Origin: Vespula vulgaris
Taxonomy: Eukaryota > Arthropoda > Insecta > Hymenoptera > Vespidae
Assembly: GCF_905475345.1 (NCBI RefSeq)
Contig: NC_066587.1
Location: 631,001-695,000 of the forward strand
Length of the DNA: 64,000 bases
Direction of reading: 5' to 3'
Part shown: in pieces, positions 11,903-23,159 of the stretch
Numbering within the stretch: position 1 is the stretch's first letter
Layout of the letters: each line of letters opens with the position of its first letter
Translations under genes and position numbers: made by a program
Notes under the pieces: generated by a model
Seen by the model: the letters and a program-made list of their open reading frames with translations, nothing else
Told to the model about the DNA's origin: nothing
Databases searched by the model: none

Positions 11903-12265
11903 CTACGTGGCTAACAGGACGAGACAAAAATGATAGTAGGTAAACCTGTCGTTAAACTCGTCCTCCGAGGAGTCCTCGAGAATTATCAGGAACGTTAAAG
12001 AAAATGATAGGTGCGTAAATACCGTTGCGACCTCTTGCCTTAAATGCCGTAATCGTTCGTCGGTCTTCGTATCTTTTGAGATACTTTTGAGAAAACAAGA
12101 AAAAGATTTTCTTTCGAAGGACCGACAATTTTCGAGGCGGAATATTTTCACGATCGGCAGCTTGCATCCCTCTCTCCCTCTTTCTTTCTCTCTCTGTTTT
12201 TTGCCAACCCATTCCCTTGCCACTCCCACCTTCTTTCCGTCTTTCTTTTTGCCTCTTTTTTTCAT
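11903..12265 (-). CDS. Hypothetical ORF, 120 aa, unrecognised
   Basis: A true ATG at 12265 on the minus strand opens 120 codons. The first 35 residues are Lys/Arg/Glu-rich, partly reflecting a purine-rich tract. From about residue 36 the composition is ordinary and includes LENCRSFERKSFSCFL and an acidic patch ILEDSSEDEFNDR at about residues 91-103. A CAG followed by GTTTAC after that patch is a poor splice donor. No family is recognised. The acidic patch is the only feature that looks protein-like. A chance ORF remains likely. Confidence 0.13.
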   Translation of the reverse strand: MKKRGKKKDGKKVGVAREWVGKKQREKERGREGCKLPIVKIFRLENCRSFERKSFSCFLKSISKDTKTDERLRHLRQEVATVFTHLSFSLTFLIILEDSSEDEFNDRFTYYHFCLVLLAT

Positions 12266-12400
12266 TATTTTTTAGTATCCTCCCTGGCAAATGTATCTGT
12301 GTCCTCGAGCGCGCTGCGCCTTTCATCTCTCGTCTCTGCAGACGGAGCACTTATACACTCTGCACTCTCCCTCTCTCTTTCTCTCGCTCGCACGCTGCTC

Positions 12401-12410
<10 letters not shown>

Positions 12411-12435
<25 letters not shown>

Positions 12436-12557
12436 CGCGTTCGCTCTTCTGTCCTCATCTTCTTTTGGTCTCTTTGGCCTCTCTCCTCTCTTCTTCCCTT
12501 CTGTCTTTCCACCCTCCACCTCCACCTCCTCCTCCTCCTCCTCCTCCTCCTCCTCCT
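12411..12557. repeat. (CT)n followed by (TCC)n
   Basis: A CT tract at 12411-12431 and a TCC/ACCTCC tract at 12510-12557 lie in a long pyrimidine-rich stretch (12170-12760). This explains the several long overlapping Ser/Leu/Pro ORFs here. Confidence 0.93.
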
Positions 12558-12856
12558 GCATCTCCTCTTCTTCTTCCTTCTCTCTCGCTGTCTCTGCCGT
12601 TTTACTCTCCACGGCACTCTACACTTTGTCTCTTTCTCTTCGCTTGCCCTTCTCCCGAATCTCCTCTTCCATCCACGCTCCCTTCGATTCTCTCTCTCTC
12701 TCTCTTTCTATCTATCTCTATGTATCTCCATCCTCATCCTTCCTTCTCTCCAACGCTCATTCACTCGAGGATACAGAGCTTCGCGGAGCTAAAATACATC
12801 GTGATTTTAATACTTTTAACTCCTTTGTAATCCGCTTTGCACCTACGTAAGCGATA

Positions 12857-13027
12857 ATGTCGCACTCTCTCTCTGGGAGAAGGCCTGGACGACTGAGAGA
12901 GGCGGGTGGTGGTAGTGGTGGAGCTGGAGGTGGAGATGGAGGTGGAGGAAGAGGAGGTGGTTTCTACCGCCTAGTGGTACCGCTCCTGGTCGAGGTACTT
13001 TTTTTTATCCATCCTGCTTCCTCGTGA
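12857..13027 (+). CDS. Hypothetical Gly-rich short ORF, possible first exon
   Basis: A true ATG at 12857 opens 56 codons. The first 46 encode a basic start (MSHSLSGRRPGRLREA), a Gly-rich run from a GGT/GGA repeat, and FYRLVVPLLVE. They end exactly at GAG followed by GTACTT, a usable phase-0 donor at 12994/12995. An acceptor-like site lies 311 bp downstream at 13305/13306. The Gly run may be only a translated GGN repeat, so this is a weak candidate. Confidence 0.13.
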   Translation: MSHSLSGRRPGRLREAGGGSGGAGGGDGGGGRGGGFYRLVVPLLVEVLFFIHPASS

Positions 13028-13306
13028 TACGCATATTGTTACTTCACGAAACGTCGCCGACAGGTTGTGCGCATCCTTTCGGATTCGTAATTTCACCATT
13101 CATCCTCCTCCTCCTCCTCCTATCGCTACTACGAAAGGCAAAAGAGCCGGAGGAGTTGGAGGAGGATTGGAAAAAGAAAAATTCAACGATACGATACGGG
13201 CGTACTGTTTCGTACGAGTCTCTTTTACGTAGCAATTTGGATCGAGGATAGCATCTACGTCCATCTTTGTCTCTCCCATTCTATCTTTCTCTTTCTCACT
13301 CGTAGA

Positions 13307-13483
13307 ATGTCCTCCACCCCCGACCTACCACAGCAGCCACGCCTCGTACGAACGGCGAGCTGCCATTTCTACTACTGTTGGTGCTGCTGTTGCTTCTGCT
13401 GCTTCTGCTGCTGCTGCTGCTGCTGCTACCGCTACTACGTGTTACCGCTGCTTGGAAAATGGTTCGTTGCATATCTTTCGTAA
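13307..13483 (+). CDS. Hypothetical exon-like ORF open in all three frames
   Basis: A long pyrimidine tract ends in CACTCGTAG at 13305, a good acceptor, and an ATG follows one base later. The ATG frame gives 58 codons: a polar start (MSSTPDLPQQPRLVRTAS), then a Cys/Phe/Tyr run coded mostly by a TGC repeat, then YYVLPLLGKWFVAYLS. The frame from 13306 is also open for 65 codons (poly-Leu) and that from 13308 for 63 (poly-Ala). The Cys run superficially recalls the cysteine string of RZ-type RGS proteins, but the CTG repeat alone can explain it. The true frame, if any, cannot be chosen from this sequence. Confidence 0.13.
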   Translation: MSSTPDLPQQPRLVRTASCHFYYCWCCCCFCCFCCCCCCCYRYYVLPLLGKWFVAYLS

Positions 13484-14463
13484 TTGTGCATCCATCTAAC
13501 TGACAGAAAGATTTTTAGCTTGCTACAGAGGACCGAGCACGAAGACCTCTCTCCTCTATAACTGCACTTTCCCTGCGTTTCTCGTTCGTCGTTTGTATAT
13601 CTACTCTACAGTTAGAGAGCTACAATTTTATCTTCACTTTAGCTCTTTACAAAGTCTCCTCTCTATCTCTCTATCATCGTTTCCATCTCTCCCACTCTTT
13701 CTCTCTCTCTCTCTCTTCAAAACTCATGCCGCCGCAAATTCGTAACGCGAGCGAGCAAACGAGTGAGCGAGCTGGATTCGATCTCGTTAATTAATATTAC
13801 GATTGCTTACGTAAAAGAAAATGATTTACTATTTTCGCCGACTTCCCAGGATAGATTCATTCTAGGTAAGTACGTACGATCAACGAGAAAAGATCTCGTT
13901 GTAATCCCGACAATCGTTAACAGAGGAAAACAGAATCATTAAGTAAAGATCGCGATGTAAAGGATTTACCGCGTTAATCCTAGAGGGGTGCGCCTGTTTG
14001 CGGTATTACAGCGTTAAGGGATCTAACAGCTCGTTCCACCGACCACATTATGTATCCTCCAATGACTGCGAATCCAAAGATCTTGACGGCTAATTCTCTT
14101 AACGTTTTAGAGACAGACTCTTGGATAACACTCGAAATTCAGCTCGCTAACGTATGTATGTTCCTTAAGTTACGAAAGATCGTTCGTAATCAAAATTTGT
14201 CGTACTCCCTAATTCGATGAGTAAATGATCAAATTTGAGAGTAGGATAGGATTGTAGATAGATGTGCACAGCTGCGTTGAACTCGAACTAGAATTACATA
14301 TACGAGACACAAACGGAGCGTACGAGCGAGCGAGAGAGAGAGAGAGAGAGAGAAAGCATTCTATTCGCGGCAAACGTGAAATAGTTGGATAGGCTGGATC
14401 GCGAATTTGAATGGCTGGCCGGTCTCTCGCGTGGCATACATTCCGCGAATCACGGCGTACCGT

Positions 14464-14515
14464 GACACGTCTTCTGACGCGGACGTCGACGAGGAGGACG
14501 TCGACGAGGACGTCC
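14464..14515. repeat. GC-rich imperfect tandem repeat of GGACGTCGACGAG
   Basis: GGACGTCGACGAG occurs twice and a third GGACGTC follows, within an unusually GC-rich island (14400-14620). Plus-strand reading gives an acidic stretch (SSDADVDEEDVDEDVP) and the island is open in several frames on both strands. No supported start or splice pair was found. Confidence 0.6.
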
Positions 14516-14676
14516 CCGTCCGCACCGGAAACGCAACGTCCGCCGATAATGTCCGTCAACGGGAACGATGCGGCCGTCTCGGCAAACAATGCGCCATTGT
14601 TGCCAACTTATTCCATTACAGATAACTCCCTCGTTCATTGTTCCTTCTCTCGCTCTTGCTCGTGTTCGTTCTCTCT

Positions 14677-14679
<3 letters not shown>

Positions 14680-14717
<38 letters not shown>

Positions 14718-14890
14718 ACTCTTTCTCTTTCTCTTTCTCCTTCTCCTTCCTCGGTTGGTTCCTTCGCTTCAGCATCCCTCAGCGAACGAGGAGATTTTCT
14801 TCCTCTCAAGGGATGCACCTGGGATCTGGCCGATCGAAGAAATTGTCCCAATAAGACAACCTCCTCCTCCTCCTCCTCCTCCTCCTCCTT
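14680..14890. repeat. (CT)n tract and (CTC)n tract
   Basis: A CT run at 14680-14711 and a CTC run at 14864-14890. Confidence 0.93.
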
Positions 14891-15703
14891 TTTCTTCTTC
14901 TTTCTCTTCTTCTTCTCCTCCCAACTTCTCTTCCATCAACCTTTAACGCTCACTGATAATAATCGCGATCTATCGTTCGTTATCTTTCGCAGAGACAGGA
15001 TTCTTTCGGTGTTTGTTTGAACTTAGTCCAAACGAGCGAACGATCAAGAAGGACTGGGAAGGTAGAGTATACTCCGTACTTACTGAATACAAATATGAAA
15101 AATGATGGAGGACGTCCGGTAAAGATCGCCGACAGAAAAATGTCGAAGGAGTCGGAAGCGAGCATTGTTCCCTCAAAACTCATCTTCTCTCTCTTTTTCC
15201 CTCTTTCCTTTGGGAAGGCAAAAAGCTTTCTCTTCCTCAATTACGACGAAAGGACCGTCTCTGCGCGCAGTTTTTCTTTTTTTTATTTTTGTCTTTTCTT
15301 TTCTTCTTCCTCCTCCTCTTCTTCTTCCACTTTTCTATTTTACACTCCTCGAGAAAAGGAGGCCACTTTCCCTAGTTGGTTAGCGATCTGCAAGGGTACT
15401 GCCCTTGGCTCGAAAAAAATGTCGAAAGGTCGCTAACCGTAACATTCTCGGGAGATGAAGTATCCATCGGGATCGGGGAACAATCCCTTCACTCCTGGAT
15501 TGCTTGTTCCGCTATTTAAAAGTGTCCTTTCTACCCAGAGCAAGTTAAGACCCCTGAACTCGTGGTAAGTGCGACAGGGCTCGATCGACAATAGAACGGC
15601 CGTCGTCGTCGCAAAAGTGGCGCTGTTTAATATTAATAAGCCAGGGCGACTCTGCCCCTGGCAGGCACGTAGATGCATATCAGAGCCGGCATTACGAAAA
15701 GAC

Positions 15704-15705
<2 letters not shown>

Positions 15706-15743
<38 letters not shown>
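15706..15743. repeat. (CT)n microsatellite
   Basis: About 18 CT units, followed by TATC units near 15759-15775. Confidence 0.96.
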
Positions 15744-15752
<9 letters not shown>

Positions 15753-16140
15753 GTCTCTTTATCTATCTATCTATCTCCTTCTCTCTCTTTCTCTCTCTCT
15801 CTCTTATTCTCTTGCTTCGGTCCAGCACGCGAGACTCTTTTCTTCGGTTAAAGATTTGAATATCTTTCGAAAGGAGCCCACGAAGAACGTCTTTAGTCGA
15901 GTCAGCAACGCGTTACTCATCTTCGAACACTGTTTTGTAGTTTGCTTTAATCGATATCCGAACAAATTCCGAGTAGTGAATTTAATGTCCACGAAACTCA
16001 TCCCTATCTCTTTTTTCTCTCTTCAAGTTGAACGGACGTCGAGAGCTCGTTATTTCGACGGTACCCGCATCTATGGAATAGAATCCAGACTAACCTTCCG
16101 GTAACATTCACTATAAATATTTACGAGAACCGTAGAAACA

Positions 16141-16201
16141 CGTAGATAGATAGATAGATAGATGGATGGATGGATGGATGAATGGATGGATAGATGGATA
16201 G
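16141..16201. repeat. (GATA)n/(GGAT)n compound repeat
   Basis: GATA units grade into GGAT units and back to GATA. Confidence 0.93.
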
Positions 16202-16570
16202 AGCCGAGGAAGAAAGAAGGGGGCTCGAAGTCAAAGTGTAATACCTTTAATACCTTCGATATCGGAAAGTACTTAAAAGTACGTATTACGTCGATCAATA
16301 AAAACGTTGTTAGGTAAACGAACGAAAAAGATAATTCGGTTGGGAAGATTAAAACGAACAAAATTTCATCCTTGTCCGTTTTCAATCTTCTCCCAGGCAT
16401 GATTGGAGATCCCTCAGAATCCTTGCTTCTTTTTACTTTTAGCACGCGATTACATATATACGAGTACTGGATGGATTTAATGCAAAACGGTGCTTCGCGG
16501 CGAACCCACTGGCAAAGGGGCACGAACGACGTCTTCGTTTATTAGAAGAAAGAAAGAGAGAAAAGAAAAG

Positions 16571-16571
<1 letters not shown>

Positions 16572-16621
<50 letters not shown>
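16572..16621. repeat. (GA)n microsatellite
   Basis: About 25 uninterrupted GA units. Confidence 0.97.
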
Positions 16622-16623
<2 letters not shown>

Positions 16624-17129
16624 ATGAGCGTGTGCAAGAGACGACTGGAGGATACTTTTTCCCTCTCTCTCTCTCTCCCTCCCTCTTCCGCGGCCGCGTG
16701 TGTCACATGCGGGCTCCATTTGAAATTATTCCTTTTTACTCTCTCGCCATTTGCGTCCCGCACAAAGCCCATTTTCCATCCTCAAACTCACACTCCTTCT
16801 CTGTCGCCTCATCTACTATCACTACCATCAACACTATCACACCACCGGCATCGCGTCGTCACGGAGAGAGACCGAATAAAAAGAACGAAATCGCGCATGA
16901 TCCGGTCTCCTTCCGGAAAGAGAATCATTCTCGGCTCTGTTCTCTAGCTATCTACCTATCTACCTATCTACCTACCACCTACCTACCACCTACCTACTAC
17001 ATTTTTTTCCTCATACGTTCTATACTCTAGACTCTTTCTTTGTTTCCTCCGCCAAAGACTCGTGATAATTAATGCGATGGGGGTAGGGGGTGAACGAGAG
17101 AGGGAAAAAGGAAAGATGGAGGGAGAGAA

Positions 17130-17162
<33 letters not shown>

Positions 17163-17397
17163 ATGTTTCATCCAACGTTTCTTCCTTTCTCTCCCTTTTC
17201 TTTGCTTTTAACACGGTCGACCGCAACGACCGAAGAATTATTTCCTTCGTGTCTTGAAAATGATCGAAGCTAACTTTCTTCCTTCCTTAACTGTCACGTC
17301 GTTGCTCGAGCGGAAAGATAGATCTCGAGCGGACGTTAAGAAGGTTAACAAATAATTTTCCTCTCGTCGCGTTAAGAAAAGGGTGATGTTGAAAAGA

Positions 17398-17486
17398 TGG
17401 ATAGATAGATAGATAGATATATAAGTGGATGGATAGATAGATAGGTAGGAACGTAGGTAGATAGGTAGGTAGGTAGGTAGGTAGGT
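17398..17486. repeat. (GATA)n-(GGTA)n compound repeat
   Basis: GATG, GATA and GGTA units in blocks, ending in six GTAG units. A similar CTAC array on the same strand lies at 16945-16999. Confidence 0.92.
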
Positions 17487-18525
17487 GTCTAACCACCCCT
17501 AGGTCACAAGGCTCGCAGGCACGAAGGCTCAGAGGCTTAAAAGGCAATATATCAGAATAATAACTTGTCCATTAAAACGCTTAAGTAGAGTAATAAGTAC
17601 GCGAGCCTAACTGACAGGCACTTTGAAATTCCACAGGATCAAACTGTCCAACTAGCGGAATTTATCGGAGAAAATAAATAATAAGGATGCACATTTCGCG
17701 TCTTTCTTAGTTACTTGCTTGCTTGCTTGCTTGATCGTTTGCTTGCTTCGTTCGAGTATCCACAGAATTATTCTTCACAAATACAAGTTCGCACGATGGA
17801 TCCAACAATCGCGTTTGCTCGACGCTGTCATCGTTCATCTATCCTTGAAATCTTCAAAGTTTCATAAACTTTTCTTCCTTCTTTCTCATCTCTTCTATTT
17901 TCTTGCTTTTCTTGATTCTCTCTTTTTTTTTGTTGTTCACAAAATTTATATACCTACTCTTCTCACGAAAGATTCAATTTTCCGATAGAACTTTTAATCC
18001 CGGCAAAATGCGTATACGTGCTCGCTCGATCCTCGGCTTATCGCGAATCTTAACGTGTCGGATGACATGCCAGGAGCGTCCCTGTAAACGCGATTATTTA
18101 ATCTCCAGTCGAATAAGTAAGTATATCTATATAGAGTAAAAGCCTCAACGATATTAGGCATTGTAGTTTAACGTTAATCAAAAAATATAGCCCCATCGTA
18201 TAATTCTCTCTCGCCCTCTCTCTCTCACACACACACACACTTATCTACTTTGAAAAAAAAAGAAACAAGAAAAAAACAAAAAGTTAACTGCAGCTAAATT
18301 ACAGGGAACGATGACCAAGACAAATTTTTACGAGCGAAACATTAAACGAATAAACGGTATTAAACGGGAATATAATAAAACATTTTATAATATAGAGGGA
18401 ATATATTAAAGTGTATTGGATTGGTACCATCGAAAATATCTATCCATTTATTTATCCACCTACGTTGTAAAAAAGAAATAAGAAAAACGGAGGAAAAAAA
18501 TAAAGAAAAAAGAAGAAAGAAAGAA

Positions 18526-18567
18526 GAAGAAGAAGAAGAAGAAGAAGAAGAAGAAGAAGAAGAAGAA
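18526..18567. repeat. (GAA)n trinucleotide repeat
   Basis: About 14 GAA units. Confidence 0.96.
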
Positions 18568-19100
18568 GGAGAAGCAATCGAAAATGGATCGCTCGAAGGG
18601 AAAAAGGAACGAAAGCATTTACCCGTTTATATTCGTCGGCTATGGCTCTTACTACCCGAGGCGGCCATCTTCGAGCCGTCGAGGCGCGACATGAAAGTTG
18701 CAGAGAAGCTTTCGAGGTACGCCCATACGTGTTCCTACCGAAAGAAGATTATAGACGTGTCTACGTGTATGGCTTTTTTCTTTTTACTTTTTTCTTTTTC
18801 TTCTTTTTTTTTCTTTTTTTTTTTTACGCGTTACCTCGAACGCGTCTGTAGTAGATACGTAAGTACATGCATACGCGTACGTGTTTATCAAGGTAGATAG
18901 ATAAATACATACGTGCGTGCGTACGTGCGTACATATACGTGTGTGTGTGTGTATGTGTGTGTGTGTGTGTGTGGATGTGGGTGGGGTCGGTGGATAGATA
19001 GGTATGATTCTTGACACAAAAGGGTACCAAAAAAGCGCGACGTTAGAAACAAGAACGAGGATGGTAGTAACCCAAGGCAACTTCTTCCATCGGCTTCCAC

Positions 19101-19120
19101 CACCCCCTTTTAAGGGGGTG
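19101..19120. repeat. GC-rich 20-bp palindrome
   Basis: CACCCCCTT and AAGGGGGTG form a perfect 9-bp stem around a two-base centre. Such a compact GC-rich palindrome is unusual in this AT-rich, repeat-rich setting. Confidence 0.85.
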
Positions 19121-19465
19121 TTCGAGTATAAGGGAAAAGATAGAGAAAGAGAAAGAGAAAGAGAAAGAGAGAAGAAGGAGTATTTCCTTCGACGAAATAC
19201 GAATGTACGTGCCTCCATATCTCGATCTCCTACGTGGAATAAACAGAGAGACATTTTCTCCTTGCGCACGAACTTCTTCTCGATCGTGTCTGGTGTCTTC
19301 GTAAACGATGTAAAGATATAGTGAAGGAGATAGAAAAAGAAAGAGAGAGAGAGAGAGAGACTTCACTTTTGTCGATTACATTATACACGAAATTCTCGTC
19401 GAAATATCTTAATGATTATAAAAATCAATCGATTCTTCTTCTCGTTGATACCTAAACACACACAC

Positions 19466-19467
<2 letters not shown>

Positions 19468-19504
<37 letters not shown>
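19468..19504. repeat. (TA)n microsatellite
   Basis: About 18 TA units after a short CA run, followed by GATA units. Confidence 0.97.
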
Positions 19505-19506
<2 letters not shown>

Positions 19507-19712
19507 TAGATAGATAAATAGATGTATATCGATATATAAACGTAGATAGGTTTCTAAATTCTTGTATAGATCGTGAAAGAAGATGGTTGAATATGAGTAA
19601 GATACGATCCATCGACGACCAACGCGACGAGACGAAAAATTATAATATAAGGGATGAAGTAGCGTTCGTGTTTAGGAATCGTTTCTAGACGAAGAATGAG
19701 AGAATAATGGAC

Positions 19713-19714
<2 letters not shown>

Positions 19715-19759
<45 letters not shown>
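19715..19759. repeat. (GA)n microsatellite
   Basis: About 20 GA units with one AAAG interruption at the left end. Confidence 0.96.
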
Positions 19760-19762
<3 letters not shown>

Positions 19763-20189
19763 CAGACGTGAAAGGTCTCTTACGCTCAGGTAGAGAGAAA
19801 GGTTGGAAAGGTACGAAGGAAAATGTAAATGGGAATGTGACTCGATAAGGAGAAAAAAAACGAAGAAGAGGAAGAGAAAGAGAAAGAGAAAGAGAAAGAA
19901 GAAGAAAAAATGAAGAAAAAAAAAGAAAAAAAAATAAGGAGAAAGAGGAGTGAAGTAGAAGAAGTCTGCGACTTGTTAGCGTTCTCTCTCTCTCTCTCTC
20001 TTTCTCTTTCTCCCTATTTCTTCAAAGTATAAAAAAATGAAAGGAAACGAAAGAAAAGGTAAAAGAAAGAGAATCTTCGCGAAGGAAGAAAATTCTGGGA
20101 GAAAGAGTCTGGGCAAAGCCGCGCCGGTCTGCGCACCGGTAGGAATCTCTCGTAGAGTTTCACCTGCGAGTTTTCTACCTGTCCTTCTA

Positions 20190-20340
20190 GGGCGTCGCTC
20201 TTCGAAGCTCCACCTACGACCCTCCTAGCAACGGGCGTGCGTCCAACGACGTCACGGCCTTTCCCAGATTCTCATTGGTCCCGTCGTATCGCCAGCGCGC
20301 GCTGTAGGACCATCCGACCGGCTTAGTATTTTATTACATA
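20190..20340. promoter_or_regulatory. GC-rich island with CRE and CCAAT motifs
   Basis: A unique, comparatively GC- and CpG-rich 150-bp island holds GACGTCAC (CRE-like) at 20248-20255 and ATTGG (reverse CCAAT) at 20274-20278, 18 bp apart, followed by GCGCGCGC-type sequence near 20293. Together these resemble a TATA-less promoter. No initiator or downstream coding exon could be tied to it on either strand, so this may equally be an enhancer. Confidence 0.3.
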
Positions 20341-20825
20341 TTTTACTTACCTACCCTACTGCACGAATACGTACGCTTTTTTCCACTCTCCTTGCCTCTC
20401 TCTCTGCCTCTCTATCTTTTTCTCATTCTTTCTTTTTCTACCCCTATCGAGCACACAGCCTTGCTTGCTTGGCATGCTTGCTTGCTCGCTCGCTCGTTCG
20501 CATCGACCTTGCTTTTTTCTTTCTATTTTGCAGCGAAAACCGCACGCGGTACGATGGAAGGCCGTCTCGTATCTCCGACACACGAGAATGCATTCTCTCT
20601 CTCTCTCTCTTTCCCCATCTTTCTTTCATTCCATCTTCTCCTACCCCTTCTTCTATCTAACTTCTATATTCGAGAGAACGGTCATTTCGTTCGCCATCTT
20701 CTTTTTCTTCCTCCTCCTCCTTCTCCTCCTCGTCTTCTTCTTCTTCTTCTTCTTCTATCTTCTTCTAATATCCGCACGTCCTTGCAAGGACCTTGCTTGA
20801 ACTTCTTGGAACCGCCCTCTTCTCT

Positions 20826-20828
<3 letters not shown>

Positions 20829-20865
<37 letters not shown>
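20829..20865. repeat. (TA)n microsatellite
   Basis: About 18 TA units. Confidence 0.96.
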
Positions 20866-20868
<3 letters not shown>

Positions 20869-21042
20869 CGTGTGTATCTATACTAAACTTCTCTCTTTCT
20901 CTACCTATCGTATAGTAACATTTTTCGACAGTCCTTTTTACGATCGCCGTTCGTTTTGTGCACTCGGAAAATATCGGCAAACTTAATTGTCCGATATACA
21001 TCGTAAAAATGTACGTACCTCAGTACGTAGATATTACATACA

Positions 21043-21065
21043 TACGTACGTACGTACGTACGTAC
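21043..21065. repeat. (ACGT)n self-complementary repeat
   Basis: About five ACGT units; each unit is palindromic. Confidence 0.93.
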
Positions 21066-21212
21066 ACACACACATACATATATTCTTTTTTATGAAAATA
21101 ATATCTAAGTGAATTACGATCTCCTATTGGCAGGTAGAAAAAATTCGTTTCTCGTCTCAAATGAATCGATTCGATTAACTTTTTTTCTTCCATTAAAAAA
21201 ACTCATCGTTTC

Positions 21213-21222
<10 letters not shown>

Positions 21223-21262
<40 letters not shown>
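21223..21262. repeat. (TA)n microsatellite
   Basis: About 20 TA units, followed by a poly-A run. Confidence 0.96.
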
Positions 21263-21270
<8 letters not shown>

Positions 21271-21681
21271 AAAAAAAAAAAAAGAAAAAATGTACACTTA
21301 CCTTACGTGTTATTTATTTGTTAGACACGATCATCCATGGAATCTTTCGAAGAGGAATGACTTTCTCGGTCACGTAGAAAACGTTCTCGTTCGTCTAGAC
21401 GTGTACCCTCTCCCAAAGAAGACCTTAGGAAACCGATTGCTTACCATCTTGCGGTGGTTACAGCGCGACACGTAACGCGCCATCTAAAGACATCTAAGCC
21501 GCGGGGGTTAGCCCGACACCTGGTGCACGAGCTCCCACGAGACGTTGCTTGCTATTCGTCCTGCGCCTGCTCCACCTCTTTCCTTTCTTCCTTCCTTTCT
21601 TCCTTTCTCCATTCTCCTTTTGTTCCTTTCACGATCCGCGAAAAGAATTTTCGAAATTTCTCGAATCGAATACGAAGGACG

Positions 21682-21683
21682 AT

Positions 21684-21718
<35 letters not shown>

Positions 21719-21720
21719 CT
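21682..21720. repeat. (TTTA)n microsatellite
   Basis: About nine TTTA units. Confidence 0.95.
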
Positions 21721-21889
21721 TAGTTGTTTATTTATTTGTACATGTATTGTTTTGTTTCTTGTTATGGGACAGTTTGGATATCGAAAGAATTGTTTCTTTC
21801 TTTTCTTTACTTTCTTGTTTCTTATCCTATTTCTTGATAATTATTATATCGTACTATGATAGTATTTTCGACGTCTAATTAAAGAAATC

Positions 21890-21990
21890 GTATATATATA
21901 TATATGTATATATATATGTATATAATAATATAATATATATATATATGTATATATGTATAATATAATATATATATATATATGTATATAATA
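21890..21990. repeat. Degenerate TATATATG array
   Basis: Several blocks of TATATA ending in TG or AATA repeat through about 100 bp. Confidence 0.9.
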
Positions 21991-22808
21991 AGAACTTGTA
22001 TATTTTCTATGATATAATATATTTTCACACGATTCATTTCACCGATAGACGTAACGAAAGAAATAAGAGTGAGATTTTAGTAGGAAAAGTCGCAGGGACG
22101 TTTACTGTCACGAGACTAGACAAAACCGAGACTATTCCGTCCGCACACGTGGATCTATTCTCCTCGAATGATCCGCTTGAAATCCAATAAGACAGTCGAT
22201 GCAACCTGACTCCGTCGTAAAAGAAGACAAACAAATTTCGAGCGAGCGAGCGAGCGAGCAATACGGCAAACCCCGCGACCTCGATGACCTAACAGGAAGG
22301 AGGAGTGAATGTGTGGGAAGTGAATGGATGTATGGATGGATAGGTGGATGGAAGGATGGATGGATGGATGGTTAGCTGGCTGGCTGGTTGGTTGGTTGGA
22401 GAGAGATCCGATAGATAGAAACAACCCCGAAGCAATAAAGCGTGCCAGCGCGCAAGGGTGGTAAATTAATAAAAATCGAGAAATCTTTTCTTCTTCTTCT
22501 TTTCTTCTTCTTCTTTCTCTTCTTCTATTCTTTCCTTCTCTATCTCAGAGTCGGATCATTCACGATGCGGTTTGCGTCGCATAGACGACGGTGTAACGTC
22601 GATCGGAGACGAACGATATTGTCGATTCTGAGGTTAATCTGATAATTCATGAACGCTTAACGAACATAGGGAGATCGTATCATCGGGGACTCGTTTCCTT
22701 CGACGTACTGCGTCCGATCTGCGTCTAATCAGGCAACTTGAATTGCCTTTAATATTACAAACACAATCAAGCGGCACGAGATGCGTGTCTCTTCTCTCTC
22801 TCTCGCTC

Positions 22809-22842
<34 letters not shown>

Positions 22843-22904
22843 ATCGTCGCGTCTTGTAACTTAGCCAATGTATATTAATGAAGCTCACCTTCTCTTAGTC
22901 ATTG

Positions 22905-22946
22905 AAAGTCCAAGTCAAAGTCCAAGTCAAAGTCAAAGTCAAAGAT
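22905..22946. repeat. (AAGTCA/AAGTCC)n hexanucleotide array
   Basis: About six or seven imperfect copies of a 6-bp AAGTCM unit, including a 12-bp higher-order CCAAGTCAAAGT alternation at the left. It is unlike the dinucleotide repeats elsewhere in the window. Confidence 0.9.
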
Positions 22947-23159
22947 TAAGTCTAAAAGTCTGAACGTTCGAGCGGACCCAGTGCGATATTTGGAACTCGA
23001 TAAATTCGTGGTAAAAAGCTAAGAGCTGCTGAATAGATGGAAGAAACCTGGCTATTACGATACCATTAACTGCGAGAAGACGTACGATAATCGTGTATTT
23101 TGCTAAGGCTGCTCGACGTGGAATAGAGAGAGAAAGGAAATGCATGCAAAGAGACACGA

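Larger units (their letters stand above)
10871..20190. other. Gene-poor segment with exon-like fragments
   Basis: Dominated by CT, TTTC, TCC, GATA/GGAT and GAA repeats. Unique islands lie at about 13970-14110, 14400-14640, 15430-15690 and 18000-18120. The weak exon-like ORFs at 11903-12265, 12857-13027 and 13307-13483 are listed separately. Confidence 0.55.

Noticed and set aside
12217..12850. Several overlapping 180-190-codon plus-strand ORFs rich in Ser/Leu/Pro
   Set aside because: They are three-frame translations of one pyrimidine-rich tract with no start, splice or domain evidence.
20345..20353. Minus-strand donor TAG|GTAAGT
   Set aside because: No ORF or acceptor upstream on the minus strand; the exon side is pyrimidine/purine repeat. 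The CRE/CCAAT island lies on its intron side, so it does not fit as that exon's promoter.
21296..21304. Minus-strand donor AAG|GTAAGT
   Set aside because: The sequence before it has multiple stops in all frames; without a linked acceptor it cannot be called an exon.
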